A program made the position numbers and the translations under genes. This document shows positions 23,947 through 35,542 of a stretch of 64,000 bases of DNA, in pieces. Position 1 is the stretch's first letter, and every line of letters starts with the position of its first letter. The stretch is from NCBI GenBank assembly GCA_964035545.1, contig OZ037772.1, positions 7,749,889 to 7,813,888 of the forward strand. The letters run 5' to 3'. The stretch is from Bugula neritina (taxonomy: Eukaryota; Bryozoa; Gymnolaemata; Cheilostomatida; Bugulidae). The notes beneath the pieces were generated by a model that worked only from the letters and a program-made list of their open reading frames with translations, had not been told where the DNA came from and ran no database searches.

Positions 23947-26092
23947 TTGTGGAATTTCCTGCAACATCTGCTGGAGAAATCCCAACACGATTTCCGTGGA
24001 TTTCCCAGCGTGTACAGTTAAAAAATTCCTGCTCAAGGCACTCATGATGCAATCACAAATTCAAGCTATTTTACTTTCAATGCTTTATGTTCAATCTTTC
24101 TTCAATAATTTCTTAAAATTTATGTCTGTTCGTAAAGTAATTCTGAGAAACTAAATAAGTAAATTTTGTTTAAACTAAAATATGTTTAAATAAAACACAA
24201 TAAAAATTATGTAATTTTACGAGTTACATGCAATTTTGTATTTTCATGAAAACTTTTTAAGTATTGTATACATTGAGTTTACAACTTTTTGGTTTTGCAA
24301 TGATTAACACCTTTGTTCTTCCAATTAATCATTTTCAAACAGATGAACATGAACATTTTCTAAAACCCAAACTGTGATTAACGCAGAATCTCCGTCACCT
24401 ATAACAATCAACACCATAATTTTCAGATTAGAATTTTTGATTTAATGAAGGGAATCCAAGTGTCCTGTGTATAAAATGCACAACAACAAAAAAATTAATG
24501 AAATTATATTGAGAATAGGAAATACTAGCATAATTAAGTGATCTTGCGCAATAGAATATGCATCACTTGTGGTATTCTAGTAAAAGTCAAATGCAAGGCG
24601 CATCCTGCTACTACAGCCACTGCTTTACTGTATGATGCTGAGACCTGGAAGATACAGAATGAGTAAATAACCAAACTGCGAGCATAATATGTCATTTAAC
24701 ATTTACAATTAACACATCATGCGTATTTGATAGCGGGACAAGACTACTAACCAAAGAATTTTAAAGAATTAGGCAAGTTTGTTCTAGATTCTGAGATATA
24801 TCTTTATTCAATATAAATTGCTACAGCTGGAAAATGCCAAGAGGTCATCATTTAACATCTTCATCTATACAATGTTTTAATTTGTATCTGAAAGAACGTT
24901 CTAGAACAAACTTATTATAACACTGTCTGATAAGAAGTAAATGAGTATAACTGATTCAGGACGGGTTTATTTAACTCAATATCTCAAGTTCTTAGCTATA
25001 TTTAACAACTTTTCTGCCAATGTATGCATGTTTTCTTGCCCTAAACTAATAGAATAGTAAAAATTATTACAGCTGAACGTTCTTTTCTCAAACAGGGTTG
25101 TTTTTTTTCAAATTCTCAAATAATTTTTTTTTATACATGTGCAGACATGTGATAAGCTTTTCATCACATTAGCACATTTATATTTAGTTCATATAGCATT
25201 GCGGTGTGACCTAATGGTAAAGAATTCCTTCCAGGTGTTTTTGTTAAGCATAATAACAATCAGCACACAACTAAACAACATAATAAATTTTATGCTAATT
25301 TTATTGTTAGGTCATAATTTGCTGATGTGTACTAAAAAAAGGTAGAATGACTCACATACGCTACCGTATGACTGTGCCGCTGGGATATTAACAATAGCAG
25401 TGCTGAGACTTACAGTATATAGCTTACATAGGTAGTTTACTGTACAACAGCTGATATAAAACAGCATCAAAAAAACAATATGCAGAAAGTAAAAAAGACA
25501 ACTCCTTGACCAGAATAAAAAAATTTATTCACAGCACAGACAAAGCCCAATCCTTTTCAAAATTAACTTTTTTACAAGCAGACGTACTCATTGAAAATGT
25601 GTAACAAATCAATGCTAAGGAAATTCCTTGAGAAGAGCCAGCCAAATTTTGCATTCATACAATTATAGGAAGCAAATATCACAAGCAATTTTGCTATTCG
25701 TATGTATATATTTTATTAAACAATTACAGTTAAACATTACTATCTATATTTTATTGTTCATTGCTTTTGCACAATGCTAACGGACAATCTAGTTTTCACT
25801 ATAATTATAATGTTAAAAATTTTGGATTTCGAACGAGCAATTTTTTTCCAATAAAAGTTTAAGATTGATGATGCCAAGTAAAAAAAAGTAGATTGCACAC
25901 ATCTCTAACATAAACTACCACAATATCATATTAAAAAAAGTTCTTAAAAATATTTAGAAGGTATTTGAAATATTGAACACACTTATTCAAAATGATTGTT
26001 GTAGAAGCATAAGATATTTGTTTACCGTTTCTAAGTAAGCAATGTTAATAGTTGAATAAACTTTAATCAGTCCTCACTGATGTCTAGAGAAT
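23947..26092. other. Intergenic region between genes C and D
   Basis: It begins with the probable 3' untranslated part of gene C (AATAAA at 24189-24194). A 139-bp inverted-repeat element is at 24775-24913. The open frames at 23903-24154 and 25139-25345 lack any family or domain signal; the first is mostly the other frame of gene C's last exon and 3' flank. No RNA gene was recognised. Confidence 0.5.
24775..24913. mobile_element. Small element with 14-bp terminal inverted repeats
   Basis: AAGTTTGTTCTAGA at 24775-24788 and its exact complement TCTAGAACAAACTT at 24900-24913 enclose ~111 bp without coding capacity. This is typical of a very small non-autonomous DNA element, though only one copy is visible. 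Confidence 0.5.
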
Positions 26093-28289
26093 ATGATCAA
26101 CATAAACTACATAGTAAGTTTAACGTTTTTCTGAAAGTGCAAAGTACAACCCGGAAGCATAATTACTGTATCATATGTGTCAGTTTACTTCATTTAGTAC
26201 ACACCAGCAAATTATGACCTAACATTAAAGTTTGCTCAAAATCCATTGAAATTTACTATACATAGTATTCTTATGTGCTGGTTTTAACTACGCATAACAG
26301 AAGTGGCTTGGAGGGGATTCCCCAACATTAAAGCACATGTTATTGTCATATGCACTTAATATTCTATATGTGCAACCGTTACGAAAAAACCATAACGGTC
26401 GGTAACCAAAACTAGCTGAATAATTAAGGAAAAACATGGAAAATGAAGCAAAATTAAAAAGAACTTTGATTATTTAGGTGTATTCATTGGTGTTTTACTA
26501 GTTTTGGCCAAAAAACCATGTTCATTATCAGCTTAATTGTGAAAAATAGCCAAAAACTGAAGATTTCGAGTGTGTACTAAATTAGGTAAAATGACCCATA
26601 TCTGACCCAGCTGAATATAATGTTTCAACACATGTAACATTGTCACACTGTTGCACTGTCACACACTGTCACACATCATCACACCGTCACACACTATCAC
26701 ACACTTTTACACACTGTTACTACTTCCCTCTGTCACACACAAACACACGCACACACCCATGTACATGCGCCCACGAACAGACACAGACACACAGATATTC
26801 ATCTGCGTGCTTTCTTATTTCAGGTTTTTGCGAATCTACTATTCTGTACGACTGGAGATGTCCTGATAAAAGATCGAGTATCAAAGTAAGAAATGTAAAG
26901 TGTATCACACTTAGTATAAAAAGCAAAATGTGTTGTCATAAAGAAACAATCTTCTATTATAAGTATCATGTCTAAACTTACTCATCTCATGTAGTCCCTT
27001 GGACCAATACACTCATAGTAAATCTAGTAACTTGTGAGTTGAGAACAGATTATTTACAATGTTTGTACAGCCTGCTTATTGACTATTATTCATCTCTTTC
27101 AGTTTATTCAACTTTATTTAAAAATAAAAATAGTTTTTTTGTAAACATGTTATTTACGTCAGCGGCTAAGATTTTCTTATTTTCTTTAGCCTAAAATTGT
27201 TCGACGTTGCAACAATCAAAGAACCCAACCAAATCCCACGTCAAAGTGGTCGGTTTGTCTTTACTGCTGTTACAAAGGATAGAAATAATGAAGGTTCCTA
27301 CCTCTTAAGTGCGGAAGGGGCGGTTTGGAGAACAAACAACTTTATAGATCTTACACTTATTATTGGCACACCCCAAAGTAATCAATACAAAACTGGCAAT
27401 GGTGCTACATATGGTAGCATCACCGGATTAGTCACCCCTACCATTTCCCCAACTACAATCTTTCTGATTGACCAAACCTATCATTGCATTAGAAAACTGA
27501 TCCCGAATCAGAATACTTATGAGGACACCCAATTTGGAGGAAAATGTGGAACCAGTGGTTCCGTGGACGGCACTGCAAACAATGCTCGACTTACCAGCCC
27601 TGGTGACATAATAGAACAGTCGTCAGAAAGCCTGATTTTTTCTGAAATTCGTAAAATAAGACGATTTTATTACAATGCACAAACCGGTTGGCATGTAGAA
27701 ACATTGAAAGTGGTTTACCAAGATATTAGAGGGTTCGCTCTTCCCCCTACATCTGGGAAAATTTACATAGCATTCACAGCTAATTTCAGGGTTTTAGAGA
27801 ATAGTCAACTGACTTTATTAACAAATCAGTTTGGGTATGGCCATGTTGATGGTTCCCTCACCGAATCAAAAGTCCACAATCTTAGGCATATAGTTTGTCT
27901 AACAGACAAACTGCTTTTACTGGCCGACAGCGATAACCATGTGCTAAGGCTGGTAAACCTAGAAGACAATACTATTTCTACTATATGCGCTTCTCCACCG
28001 TATATAGTAACTGAAACTACATCTATTTCTCAATGTAGAATGGTTTTCCCACACTTATTACAAATAGATGAGAAAAACAAAATAGTTTACATATTTGATG
28101 CGAATGGTGTCAAGAAGTTGACATATGACTGTGAGTAATATTAACATAAATATATTTAAGATGATATTTGAAATTATACATATGTGTGTGTGCGTGTGTG
28201 CGTGTGTGCGTGTGTGCGTGTGTGCGTGTGTGCGTGTGTGCGTGTGTGCGTGTGTGCGTGTGTGCGTGTGTGCGTGCGTGCGTGCGTGC

Positions 28290-28339
<50 letters not shown>

Positions 28340-31022
28340 AGTCATTATTGAATATCCATTCCTAATATACAGTATACTTATTATTAGTCCAAATGACTGA
28401 AGAAACTGTAAGGCCAGCTGAGCCTATTACTAGACCTGCTACCCCGACTACCAAAGCAATTACCTCTACACCACAAACAACTGCTACCACTACTAAAAGT
28501 GTTGATGTTACTGGGACATCAGTTGAATCCCAAAACAAAGGAGTTATTGTAGCAAGTAGTATCATAGCAGTGCTAGCCTTGTTAGCTGTAGCATTTGTAT
28601 TCCTGAAGCATAAGAAGAAGCAAAGTAAGTAAGAAATAAGCTACCTGTTAAAAAATTATTGTGAAAGAAACAATATAATAAATTAGCAGCACTTGAATCA
28701 ATGTTTAAGAATCTATCAACATAATGTACCTAATTTCATAGATACAATAAAAAAAAAATCCATTTTTTTTAAGCACTAAGCAACGTTTTTCACACTTTTG
28801 AGTAGTTTCAAGAAGCATTTTCTACGAAAGTGTTTTGTAGTATCACATTGGTTTAATTTTATTCAGAAGCTCAGCAAGTGCAAGCTATGAACAAGGAGAT
28901 GAGACCATCAGATATGGTTACGATCGAGTGGCAAGCAGGCACTCATGTAGGTGTTTTAATATTGTTGCTTTACCTGCAATGTAGAAGTAGTAGATCTGTA
29001 TCTATGCTATGTATTGCCATATAAGAATAAATGCCATTACTAAGTAGCAAATACTTTTTTAAGTTAGCGAACAAATTAATTCACCAACCATGTTTTTTAA
29101 GACTAATAAACAACAGCATTTTTATGTTTAGTTAAAATATTCTTTTAAAGTTTTTAATTTGAAATAACTTGTTTGCTTTGCCATGTGTTCTTAGCAATTG
29201 CTTTGCTAAAAAATCTGATTTTAGATCGACGACTAATAACTTCATTATTTTTGTGTTAAAATTTATTTACATCTGCATGCATTAAATTCGAATAACAACA
29301 TTTTGTTGCTAGTTTTTGACTAATAGGCGTTAGCCTAAAGTACGTAATATGGATGCCAGCGGCGAGAGGTTGTTGCTAGTACTTATCCAGCAAACAACTC
29401 AACTCACCACCTCCTATATGAATGGAAAACTTTTGATGACCCTTAAGTATATAGATAGCACTCAAAAGTGTAGCTTAGTAAAGACAGAAAAAAAGCTATT
29501 AAATTTTTAGTGACTTTCATTCCTACATTCAACATGTTGAATTCATGTATAATGCCAAAGTATTTGCTACAGTTTTAGTTATCTTGTGAAATGTAAATGT
29601 TGCAGGAATCCAGAAACCCCGGCACTACACCAACAAAGAAGGTGCCAAGTAGGTTATTAATATATAATAAAACTTAAAAATGGAACTGCATACAACTTCA
29701 GTTTCGTAATTTAGAATGGGCCTGACTTTTGAATACTTCGGGAGCAATGTGTTTTATTAGCCAAACTTCAAAAGTTGATTACAAAACATTTAATTTTGAG
29801 TTATAGTCTATTGATCATTTTTAAAACGTTCTACTTGACTAAAATTATTATTATGAAGTGGTTATTTTATATTGTTATATTATGTGTTACTTGCAATCAT
29901 TTATGCAACGAACGTGCTATTTTAAGGTTGCATAATATGTCTTTAAAAACTGCGCTCAAAATCTAGATATGATTAAATTAAAAGTTTCTCAAGTCGTTCA
30001 ACATTTTTAAAATCCAGATCAAAAAAATTTGAGTTTTTTAATAAATTAGTTAGCTTATCTTGCAATAATATGAAAAAAAACTGAAAATGTTTGTAGATAG
30101 TGGCAGTTGCGAATAGTTAGTTAAATATTCTGATTACAAGCATAAAAGGAAACAGCAACTATACATGAGAACTTTAATTTTTAAAATCTATACAACTTTA
30201 TTTTTTCAGTTTGTGGGAAATAGCTAGTCATTTTATTAAGCATTGATTTCAAACACATGCATTTGATATGAAAGATTTTTAGTACAGTCATAAAAAGTGA
30301 AATTGACTAAAACTACATGTATTTTAATTATATGGATAAACACAACTTTTGCATTAGATAAGTTTTATCCCTTAATTTATAGCTATGAGTTTGTTTTTAT
30401 AGAATCTGGAAAGACAAAACAGAAAATTTCAGCTGCAAAACTCAACACTTCAAACAGGGTGAGTATTTACTAAGAGTTAAAAGATAAATACTTAGGTAGT
30501 TGCAATACAGGGCTTTCTTTTTAATTTGAAAAAGCTACTTTAGAATATACTTTACAGTTTTAAATCAGTTAGCAGCTTCATCTGTTCCTATAAAACAACT
30601 CTTGAAAGTTTAAAGTCACCATACCAGTGAGAAAACTCTATTGTAAAGAGTTTGTTCAAATCAGGCTAAGGGTTTACTCAGATGTGGCACATAAGCTATT
30701 ACGACTGGATTTTCTTCCCAGCATCACCGATGGCCTTTACCAAAGTTCAAGCTCATGACCCCTAGTTCAGAGCTGCTTATACTTTTGTTTATTTTGATTA
30801 TGGGTAAAAGAAATAACTGAGTAAATGAATCGTGATTACTGTTTTCTATTCCTGCTAACTTTTACATTTGTTATTCAGTATTCTTCTTCACCTCACGAGA
30901 GAGCAAAGCCCCCTCTTCCCGCTCCACCTCCTGATCCAGTGTATGCTACATTTCCTGTGGCAGGAGGAGAGATGCAGGTTGATGAATCAGGATTTTATGC
31001 AACTCTTGTCTCAAAGAAGTAA
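26093..31022 (+). CDS. Gene D: complete NHL-propeller receptor with SH3-like Pro motif and tyrosine tail
   Basis: Exons: 26093-26113, 26824-26885, 27190-28130, 28388-28624, 28867-28946, 29606-29648, 30403-30458, 30879-31022; 527 residues, in frame at every junction. The signal peptide is M-I-N-I-N-Y-I plus V-F-A-N-L-L-F-C. The propeller exon is 15 nt longer than in A-C and keeps the four cysteines (H-C-I-R-K-L, G-K-C-G, T-I-C-A, Q-C-R-M). A Thr/Pro stalk precedes the membrane helix at about 394-414 ([18 protein letters not shown]) and K-H-K-K-K-Q. The last exon has R-A-K-P-P-L-P (an [RK]xxPxxP SH3-ligand pattern), then P-V-Y502-A-T-F, 14 residues, D-E-S-G-F-Y520-A-T-L-V-S-K-K. This exon has the same length (144 nt) as in gene C. 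AATAAA follows at 31198. The last exon is inside a recent tandem duplication. Confidence 0.85.
26640..26800. repeat. Degenerate CA-rich repeat in intron 1 of gene D
   Basis: Repeated CACA/TCACAC motifs in the place where genes A-C have (TA)n arrays, i.e. between the ATG exon and the signal-peptide exon. Open frames over it are artefacts, apart from the signal-peptide exon at its right side. Confidence 0.8.
28178..28336. repeat. (TGTGCG)n/(TG)n microsatellite in intron 3 of gene D
   Basis: Hexanucleotide GTGTGC array followed by CGTG and pure TG repeats, directly downstream of the propeller exon. Confidence 0.95.
30695..30774 (-). repeat. tRNA-derived SINE-like copy 2, at the duplication breakpoint
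   Basis: The minus-strand sequence CTAGGGGTCATGAGCTTGAA with GGCCATCGGTGATGCTGGGA corresponds to the 3720-3815 copy (GGTCATGGGTTCGAGCC, GGCCATTGGTGATG). The B box is mutated. The copy ends at the left breakpoint (30775) of the 3.43-kb duplication. Confidence 0.5.
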
Positions 31023-32109
31023 TTGGGAACCTTTAGCATGATTATATGGAAAACCCCAGCATGATTATATGGAAAACCCCAACATAATTTTTTGGGAAAT
31101 TCCAACATAATTATATGAAAAATTCCAACATAATTACTTGGAATTCTAACATGATAATCTTGATAACTTTTTGGGAAACCTTCGATATGCTTTCTTAATA
31201 AATTTTGGAAGCATAATAATTTGTTTTGGTTGTTTATTGTGAAGTTGTTTACCATATTGCATTTACAACTGTGGTCACTGATAAATTACTTTACAAAACT
31301 GCTATATAAAAGATTTTAATCTGGTGAAATAAAAATAAAACTGAAACAAAAAAAATATTTTGTTGTAGTTTACCCCGTGCCTTGAAACAACTAAAAACAG
31401 ACTGGCTGTGACATGTACATAGATATTTTTGTGAATAATAATAATCTAATTTACTAAAGAGTTATGAGGCAACTTTTAATTTTAAGGAGGGTGTGTTTCA
31501 CTTTGGCTTCTAAACTGATGTCATTATATTTATGTCAATATTTAGAATAAATAAATATAGTTGTAATTTACAGAATGCAGTTATAGTTTTTGTACACATA
31601 AGGTGGAAAGTAACAAGAATAGTATTGTGTATGGGTGATGTAAAAATAATAGAAGATCAGTGCAGCATATTGAGAGTTTTTCACTCTTGATGATTAGTCA
31701 TGTAATAGAATACCATAGTTATTAGTATGAGCCTTTAGTAGTATTTGTAGTATTATATATGTAACTGTTTATTATAATCAGAGTGGAAAATTTTATCCTA
31801 TCAACATTACCTATAGTAACATCACAAGCATAATTTATGAGCTGAAACTTTTGATATCACATGATTGTATTGCTTTGTTTGCAATATGCCTCGGTGTGTG
31901 CGATATGCGTAGGCAATATGCGTGTGCAAAGTGCAATATGTGTGTGCAATATGTGTGTGTGCGATTGTGTTCATGCGTGAGTGTGTTTTTGTGTCAGTCT
32001 GCATTCAAATTTAGATAAATTGTAAGTATATTATAATTTATAATGTTTTTATTATTGTTTTTTTCAAATAAATAAGCCTTTATAGTTTTAACTGAAATAA
32101 TTGCCGTGC
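31023..32109. other. 3' flank of gene D, no coding exon
   Basis: Probable 3' untranslated region of D. It contains about six imperfect copies of a ~22-bp motif around CATGATTATATGGAAAACCC (31036-31170), AATAAA at 31198, and a TGTGTGCAATATG-rich stretch near 31890-31990. Its near-identical copy is at 34455-35542. Confidence 0.6.
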
Positions 32110-33837
32110 CTACGAGATGAGATTGGAGGTGCTTAAACATGAAACTCTTTTTTTGCCGATCTTGGTTCTTTTTTTGGTTCTTCCTGATAAAACTGTCGAC
32201 TTAATAGTAAAATCTGAAGCTGGCAACGATGCTGTAAAAAGGTGAAAAGAACTTATTTAGTTATATTTGATAATAAAAATAAAATAAGTAGATACTACAT
32301 TTTGCACAAAAGAGCACCGCGTAACTCCCTGCCTGCATACTAGTTGTTTGGTAGTTCCTACTATTTGACGGCCAAACATTCAAGAGTATTCTGGTGCTAT
32401 CATAATGTAATGACTTAAATATTTCTATTTTTCAATAAAATAACCACATTTTTGATTCATTCAAAAATTTGCTTCAAAAAGTGTTTTGAAAAAACTTGCT
32501 AATTTTATTTTGGAAATAGATGAAAATTGCAGCAGAGAATCTGATAAAACTACAGAAAATATTCAATATGTGCGCTTTTAACAACTTATGGCTATTTGTA
32601 AATATGGTTTGTTATTAAAATTTCAACTGTCTACATATTATAATACAGTATTATACCTCTATTATCTTTTTTTCTAGCTTCTGTTATTGATATTTTTTGA
32701 TAGAAACATAGCTTATGTGGGATAGGTAAAAACAAGTTCCGTTACTTACTGAGGGAGTTGGTTTCAGAATCCTCATTTTTATTCAGCTTTTTCCTATATC
32801 GTATTTTCTTCCGTTTGATTTCACCACCTCTCTTTTCTACTTCTTTCTGCAATTGTCATAACAAGCTGACATATTAGGTATTGCTCTATTTAAAAGATAT
32901 ATTGGGTAATTTCTATTATCACAATTTGATTTGTGTCAAAAACAACTTCGGACCGTAAACTAATTCAACATTCAATTTACACGTTTATTTAGGCTTCCAG
33001 AAACTGTCCTGAAAATATACCCTAAATTTTCTATTGTAAAAGAAAATGAGTTAAAATTTTGTTTATACTAAAAAGGTTTATTTAATTAATATTTCAACCT
33101 TTTTCTTTGGCTTCTTTAGCTTTGATGAAGCTCGCCGTGTATGCACTGTATTTCCAGAAATCTCCCTTATTACGCTAGGTTTAGATGAATGATGTTTTCT
33201 TCTTGTAATGACAGCTAAATCTTTCTTTTTACCTAAAAATAAGCAGACGTCTCATAAATGATCATCTCACTCAGTTTTTATATCTATATATCAGTCTGTC
33301 TCTCTGTATGTGTGCCTGTGTGTCTGTCTGCATGTCTGTGTGTCTGTATGTCTGTCTGCATGTCTGTATGTCTGTCTGCATGTCTGTATGTCTGTCTGCA
33401 GGTCTGTGTGTGTGTGTGTCTGTCTGTCTCTCTGTCTGTCCGTCTGTCTGTGTGTCTGTATGTATTTTTGTTTGTCTGTCTCTCTGTCCATTTGTGTGTG
33501 TATGTCTGTCTGTATGCCTCTCTGTCTGTATGTATGTATGTGTGTCTGTCCGTCTGTCCCTCTGTGTGTCGGTCTGTCTGTCTATTGGTTTGCATGTGTC
33601 AGACTGTTATTTTCTTATTTCACTGTCTCTCATTAAAAATATTATATCATTTAGAGCTGAGTTACGTACCTGTGACTTGTTTTATAACTAGAACGGCGAT
33701 CACGGCAAAAATGGCAGCGATGATGATAAACATGGAGAAGGTGATAGCAAACAACGTGTTTCCTGATTGAGCCTCATTACTGTCTTTAGAGTTGTCTCCG
33801 TTCCTGTTAACAGGTGTCAACGGAATGACTGTCTCCA
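32110..33837 (-). pseudogene. Orphan duplicate of gene E exons 4-7
   Basis: Copy 1 of the membrane and tail exons: 33670-33837 (membrane), 33099-33232, 32750-32846, 32110-32231 with stop TAG at 32110-32112. Splice sites and frames are intact. No propeller lies directly upstream, because the second copy of gene D's last exon and a second copy of these same exons intervene. It could be used only by a long alternative splice from gene E exon 3 or as a separate short transcript. Most likely a by-product of the tandem duplication. Confidence 0.7.
33290..33600. repeat. (TGTC)n-type tetranucleotide repeat, unit 1
   Basis: Degenerate TCTG/TATG array between exon 4 and exon 5 of the orphan gene E tail. 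Long open frames on both strands (V-C-L-S or R-Q-T-D) are repeat artefacts. Confidence 0.9.
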
Positions 33838-34310
33838 CTGTTATTAGAAACAAATGATTCTAATATTATGCGAAAAAATGAAATGTGATCTGATGTTAAA
33901 TGATAAAAAGCACCTCACATTTTAAGTCAAAAGATCAAATTTGAACATACAAACTACATTTTCAAGTTGCCACACTGTAAGAGGTATTATACAGGAAAAA
34001 TTATTGATTAACAGTGAATTTATTATAGACATTTCGAATACTATTTGCCTGATAGAATAAAAATTAAATAAATCCTCCCGTCCAATCAGGCAAGTCATGA
34101 TTGTGGAAGGTAAAAAGTAGAACAATAAATAAATGCCTATATGTTAGCAAGCTAGCTAATATTTTATGAGAAAATTATAAAAAATAGTTTTGCAGTGTTG
34201 AATAAAGCTTATACTTTTGTTTATTTTGATTATGGGTAAAAGAAATAACTGAGTAAATGAATCGTGATTACTGTTTTCTATTCCTGCTAACTTTTACATT
34301 TGTTATTCAG

Positions 34311-34454
34311 TATTCTTCTTCACCTCACGAGAGAGCAAAGCCCCCTCTTCCCGCTCCACCTCCTGATCCAGTGTATGCTACATTTCCTGTGGCAGGAGGA
34401 GAGATGCAGGTTGATGAATCAGGATTTTATGCAACTCTTGTCTCAAAGAAGTAA
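34311..34454 (+). pseudogene. Orphan duplicate of gene D last exon (tyrosine tail)
   Basis: Identical in reading frame to 30879-31022, with its acceptor (TTATTCAG) preserved, ending V-S-K-K and TAA. No upstream exons accompany it. It could be reached only by skipping the first copy, in which case it would encode the same tail. Confidence 0.7.
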
Positions 34455-35542
34455 TTGGGAACCTTTAGCATGATTATATGGAAAACCCCAGCATGATTAT
34501 ATGGAAAACCCCAACATAATTTTTTGGGAAATTCCAACATAATTATATGAAAAATTCCAACATAATTACTTGGAATTCTAACATGATAATCTTGATAACT
34601 TTTTGGGAAACCTTCGATATGCTTTCTTAATAAATTTTGGAAGCATAATAATTTGTTTTGGTTGTTTATTGTGAAGTTGTTTACCATATTGCATTTACAA
34701 CTGTGGTCACTGATAAATTACTTTACAAAACTGCTATATAAAAGATTTTAATCTGGTGAAATAAAAATAAAACTGAAACAAAAAAAATATTTTGTTGTAG
34801 TTTACCCCGTGCCTTGAAACAACTAAAAACAGACTGGCTGTGACATGTACATAGATATTTTTGTGAATAATAATAATCTAATTTACTAAAGAGTTATGAG
34901 GCAACTTTTAATTTTAAGGAGGGTGTGTTTCACTTTGGCTTCTAAACTGATGTCATTTATATTTATGTCAATATTTAGAATAAATAAATATAGTTGTAAT
35001 TTACAGAATGCAGTTATAGTTTTTGTACACATAAGGTGGAAAGTAACAAGAATAGTATTGTGTATGGGTGATGTAAAAATAATAGAAGATCAGTGCAGCA
35101 TATTGAGAGTTTTTCACTCTTGATGATTAGTCATGTAATAGAATACCATAGTTATTAGTATGAGCCTTTAGTAGTATTTGTAGTATTATATATGTAACTG
35201 TTTATTATAATCAGAGTGGAAAATTTTATCCTATCAACATTACCTATAGTAACATCACAAGCATAATTTATGAGCTGAAACTTTTGATATCACATGATTG
35301 TATTGCTTTGTTTGCAATATGCCTCGGTGTGTGCGATATGCGTAGGCAATATGCGTGTGCAAAGTGCAATATGTGTGTGCAATATGTGTGTGTGCGATTG
35401 TGTTCATGCGTGAGTGTGTTTTTGTGTCAGTCTGCATTCAAATTTAGATAAATTGTAAGTATATCATAATTTATAATGTTTTTATTATTGTTTTTTTCAA
35501 ATAAATAAGCCTTTATAGTTTTAACTGAAATAATTGCCGTGC
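34455..35542. other. Copy 2 of the gene D 3' flank
   Basis: Near-identical to 31023-32109, with the same 22-bp motif array. No coding exon is seen. Confidence 0.6.

Larger units (their letters stand above)
30775..34206. repeat. Tandem segmental duplication, unit 1
   Basis: 3432-bp unit that is repeated at 34207-37639 with only a handful of differences that I could find (an extra T near 34957, and substitutions near 35465, 35821, 35857 and 36992). It contains the last exon of gene D on the plus strand and exons 4-7 of gene E on the minus strand. GCTT occurs at both breakpoints and at the junction (30775, 34207, 37640), a 4-bp microhomology. Confidence 0.95.

Noticed and set aside
25195-25240. 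tRNA-like GCGGTGTGACCTAATGGTAA stretch
   Set aside because: It resembles an A box only; no B box or acceptor pairing was found.
33258-33770. Cys/Val/Ser-rich and Gln/Thr/Asp-rich open frames (and copies at 36691-37203)
   Set aside because: Tetranucleotide-repeat artefacts within an intron; only the membrane exon at the right end is real, and it is on the minus strand.
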